Positions 38,850 through 40,907 of a DNA stretch of 40,907 nt are shown here, one piece after another (position 1 is the first letter of the stretch; each line of letters begins with the position of its first letter). The stretch lies in contig MUNB01000346.1 in the NCBI GenBank assembly GCA_002154345.1, positions 1 to 40,907 of the forward strand, written 5' to 3'. The translations under genes and the position numbers were made by a program. The notes under the pieces were generated by a model, which was not told the origin of the DNA, did not search any database, and saw nothing but the letters and a program-made list of their open reading frames with translations. This DNA is from Streptomyces griseus. GTDB lineage: Bacteria; Actinomycetota; Actinomycetes; Streptomycetales; Streptomycetaceae.

Positions 38850-39584
38850 CTAGCGGGTCTCTCGCGGGTCCGGGACGTCGGCGTAGCGCTGCACCCACGC
38901 GTGCATCGCGATGGCCGCGGCGGCGCCGGCGTTGATGGACCGGGTCGAGCCGAACTGCGCGATCGAGCACACCATCGAGGCGTGCTTCCGCGCCTCCTCG
39001 GTCAGGCCCGGGCCCTCCTGCCCGAACAGCAGGACGCACCGGCGCGGCAGCTCGGTGCGCTCCAGCGGTACGGCGCCGGGGAGGTTGTCGATCCCGATGA
39101 TCGGCAGCCCCTCGGCCGCCGCCCAGGCGGTCAGGTCGGCCGTGTCGGGATGGTGGCGCACATGCTGGTAGCGGTCGGTGACCATGGCGCCGCGCCGGTT
39201 CCAGCGGCGGCGGCCCACGATGTGGATCTCCTTGGCCAGGAAGGCGTTGGCGGTCCGCACCACCGAGCCGATGTTGAAGTCGTGGCCCCAGTTCTCCACG
39301 GCCACGTGGAAGTCGTGCCGCCGCAGATCGAGATCGGCGACGATCGCCTCCCGCGTCCAGTAGCGGTAGGCGTCGCCGACGTTGCGCCGGTCGCCCTGGG
39401 CCAGCAGCTCGGGGTCGTAGCGCTCGCCCTCGGGCCAGGGCAGCGGGTGCGGCCCGACGCCGATCGTCTGGCCGTAGCCGTCGTCGTACTGGAGAGGCTC
39501 CGTCGGGAGGGCCTCTGCCGGGAGGGGATCCGTCGGGGGCTGTTCCGCGGGGGGCTGCTGGGTTCTGCCGGTCTCACTGCTCAC
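38850..39584 (-). CDS. SpoU/TrmH-family RNA methyltransferase
   Basis: The GTG at 39584 overlaps the upstream HTTM gene's stop by 4 nt, giving 244 residues. Residues 1-35 are a Pro/Glu-rich extension. The SPOUT knot motifs are motif 1 NIGSVVRTANAF (104-115), motif 2 LLFGQEGPGL (185-194) and motif 3 STRSINAGAAAAIAMHAW (213-230). Arg110 of motif 1 is the usual catalytic residue. It should 2'-O-methylate a tRNA or rRNA ribose using SAM, but the target cannot be read from sequence. It meets paaN tail to tail with no spacer, so transcription of each gene must run into the other or stop inside it. Confidence 0.88.
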   Translation of the reverse strand: MSSETGRTQQPPAEQPPTDPLPAEALPTEPLQYDDGYGQTIGVGPHPLPWPEGERYDPELLAQGDRRNVGDAYRYWTREAIVADLDLRRHDFHVAVENWGHDFNIGSVVRTANAFLAKEIHIVGRRRWNRRGAMVTDRYQHVRHHPDTADLTAWAAAEGLPIIGIDNLPGAVPLERTELPRRCVLLFGQEGPGLTEEARKHASMVCSIAQFGSTRSINAGAAAAIAMHAWVQRYADVPDPRETR

Positions 39585-40907
39585 CCGACGAGCGTATGGC
39601 CCCCGCCGCCGCCCTGGAGCCGGGGCTCCTGCGTACCGCCGTGACCGTCCTTCGCCGGACCGGCCGCCGACCGGCCGTCGGATCCGTCGTCGGCACCGGG
39701 CTTCCCGTCCTTCCCCGGCGTACGGGACCGGCCGGGCAGCCCGGCGAGCAGCCGGCGCCTGCCGGTCGTGGCGCGGGCGCCCAGCCAGACGAGGAAGGCC
39801 GTCGGCAGGAACACCGCGTCGGCCGCGATCATCGCCATGGAGAAGAACGGCAGCCCGAGCAGCAGGGCGATTCCCGCGTGCTCGCAGATCATCGCGACCA
39901 GCAGGACGTTCTTGACCCGCCGGTTGAACAGCGTGAACGGAAAGGCGACCTGGACGATGACCGTGCCGTACGTCAGCACCATCACCATCAGCCCGCTGGC
40001 GCCCAGGATGTCCGACAGGGCGGGCCACGGGGTGAAGTAGTCGAGGTTCAGCGGGTAGTAGAGCGCGGTGCCGTCCTGCCAGCGCGAACCCTGGATCTTG
40101 TACCAGCCGGCGGTCGCGTAGATCAGACAGACCTCGGCCATGATCACGGCGAGCGTGGCGTTGTGCCCGAGGTTGGCCAGCACGTCGAGCAGGGTGCGGG
40201 GCTCGCTCTGCGGCAGGTAGCGGTTCACGGCCCACCAGGCGGCGGCGGAGAGCCAGATCACCCACAGCAGCGTCGGCAGCCACCAGGTGCCGCCGAGCCC
40301 GCCCATCAGCGTGGCCGTCACCAGGACGGGACCGAGGAGCACCCAGAGCACCGGGCCCACGATGTCCCGCAGCGGCGGCAGGCCCGCCGCAGCGCGCCGC
40401 GCGTTGCGCGCCGCACGGCGGGCGTCCAGCGACCAGACCTGCGCACAGCGCGTCAGCACCAGGTAGATCGCCATGAGGTGGACGACGTTGTCGCCGCCGT
40501 CGCCCATGAAGATGCTGCGGTTCTGCACCGAGAGCACGCCGACCATGAAGAGGACGGACATGGTCCGGGTCCGCCAGCCGAGCATCAGCGCCGCCGCGGA
40601 CAGCAGGGTGAGGGCGTACACCGCCTCGAACCAGACCGTGCTGTCGGTCCACATGAGGACGGAGAAGGCCTCGTTGCCGTTGGTGAGCTGGCGGGCCAGG
40701 TCCCAGTGCCACGGGCTGTCCGGGCCGTACAGCTCATGGCGGTGCGGCAGCTCGCGCAGCAGGAAGAAGAGGTAGGTGGCGGCGAAGCCGATCCGGACGA
40801 CGGCGCTCTGGTACGGGCCGAGGGCCGAGGCGGTGACGCGCTGGAGGGCACGGGCCGGGCCGCTGACGGGTGCGCCGGGGCGGGGGGCGCCCGTCAGCGG
40901 CCCGGCC
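39581..40907 (-). CDS. HTTM-domain membrane protein, 5' end outside window
   Basis: The frame is open to the window edge; 441 codons, including the stop, are visible. Multiple hydrophobic segments match the horizontally transferred transmembrane (HTTM) domain related to vitamin K-dependent gamma-carboxylase. Visible pieces are RIGFAATYLFFLLRELPHR, WFEAVYALTLLSAAALMLGWRTR, a SIFMGDGGDNVVHLM segment, and WYKIQGSRWQDGTALYYPLN. The C-terminal 60 residues are Gly/Lys/Asp-rich and probably cytoplasmic. The catalytic activity of bacterial HTTM proteins is unknown. The 4-nt overlap with the methyltransferase gene suggests co-transcription. Confidence 0.85.
   Translation of the reverse strand, partial: AGPLTGAPRPGAPVSGPARALQRVTASALGPYQSAVVRIGFAATYLFFLLRELPHRHELYGPDSPWHWDLARQLTNGNEAFSVLMWTDSTVWFEAVYALTLLSAAALMLGWRTRTMSVLFMVGVLSVQNRSIFMGDGGDNVVHLMAIYLVLTRCAQVWSLDARRAARNARRAAAGLPPLRDIVGPVLWVLLGPVLVTATLMGGLGGTWWLPTLLWVIWLSAAAWWAVNRYLPQSEPRTLLDVLANLGHNATLAVIMAEVCLIYATAGWYKIQGSRWQDGTALYYPLNLDYFTPWPALSDILGASGLMVMVLTYGTVIVQVAFPFTLFNRRVKNVLLVAMICEHAGIALLLGLPFFSMAMIAADAVFLPTAFLVWLGARATTGRRRLLAGLPGRSRTPGKDGKPGADDGSDGRSAAGPAKDGHGGTQEPRLQGGGGGHTLVG

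Overview
This is a high-GC actinobacterial chromosome segment, almost certainly Streptomyces. The evidence is codon use strongly biased to G/C in third positions, GTG starts, a mycothiol-dependent enzyme family, a bacterial proteasome activator, PASTA-type Ser/Thr kinases and two sets of branched-chain keto-acid dehydrogenase (BCKDH) genes. Two perfect copies of the ParB site parS (GTTTCACGTGAAAC, at 5147 and 29127) and a cluster of DnaA boxes (35.7-37.1 kb) place it in the oriC-proximal core. From memory, the order bkd genes, orphan LuxR-type regulator, Ser/Thr kinase pair, second bkd set, Lrp regulator resembles the S. coelicolor SCO3815-SCO3835 region; this needs an alignment to confirm. 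I see no phage, insertion sequence, CRISPR array, tRNA or rRNA gene.

Layout. 0-2.7 kb: the 3' part of an NB-ARC/TPR regulator and a DUF4232 lipoprotein. 2.7-5.6 kb: a thioredoxin-NHL protein divergent from a LURP-one protein, a parS site, and a small membrane protein. 5.6-10.6 kb: a nitrilase-family amidase, an MDMPI-type enzyme, an MFS transporter coupled to a GntR regulator, and a secreted DD-peptidase. 10.7-14.3 kb: BCKDH set 1 (E1alpha-E1beta-E2, minus strand). 14.7-17.0 kb: an orphan response regulator, a PNPOx-like flavoprotein and an APH-fold kinase. 17.1-21.7 kb: two divergent membrane Ser/Thr kinases and a Pro/Ser-rich surface protein. 21.7-26.1 kb: a PadR-controlled MacB/FtsX-type ABC exporter. 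26.2-31.8 kb: the proteasome activator bpa, a quinone oxidoreductase, a K+ channel, and moeA coupled to a mobA-DUF6457 fusion. 31.9-35.5 kb: BCKDH set 2. 35.7-38.8 kb: the Lrp regulator bkdR, a TetR regulator and paaN. 38.9 kb to the end: a SpoU-type RNA methyltransferase and a truncated HTTM membrane protein.

How the genes fit together. Both BCKDH sets encode E1 and E2 but no E3, so they probably share a lipoamide dehydrogenase encoded elsewhere. They would turn branched-chain keto acids into acyl-CoA starters for fatty acids and polyketides. Set 2 is divergent from bkdR. The intergenic region carries a palindrome (ACCGA-N4-TCGGT) nearly identical to one between the TetR gene and paaN, which suggests a link between phenylacetate and branched-chain catabolism. 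The same two intergenic regions hold DnaA boxes, so catabolic promoters and a possible DnaA-titrating locus overlap. I found no clear undescribed multi-gene defence or biosynthetic system. The most interesting signals are these regulatory and chromosome-maintenance sites.
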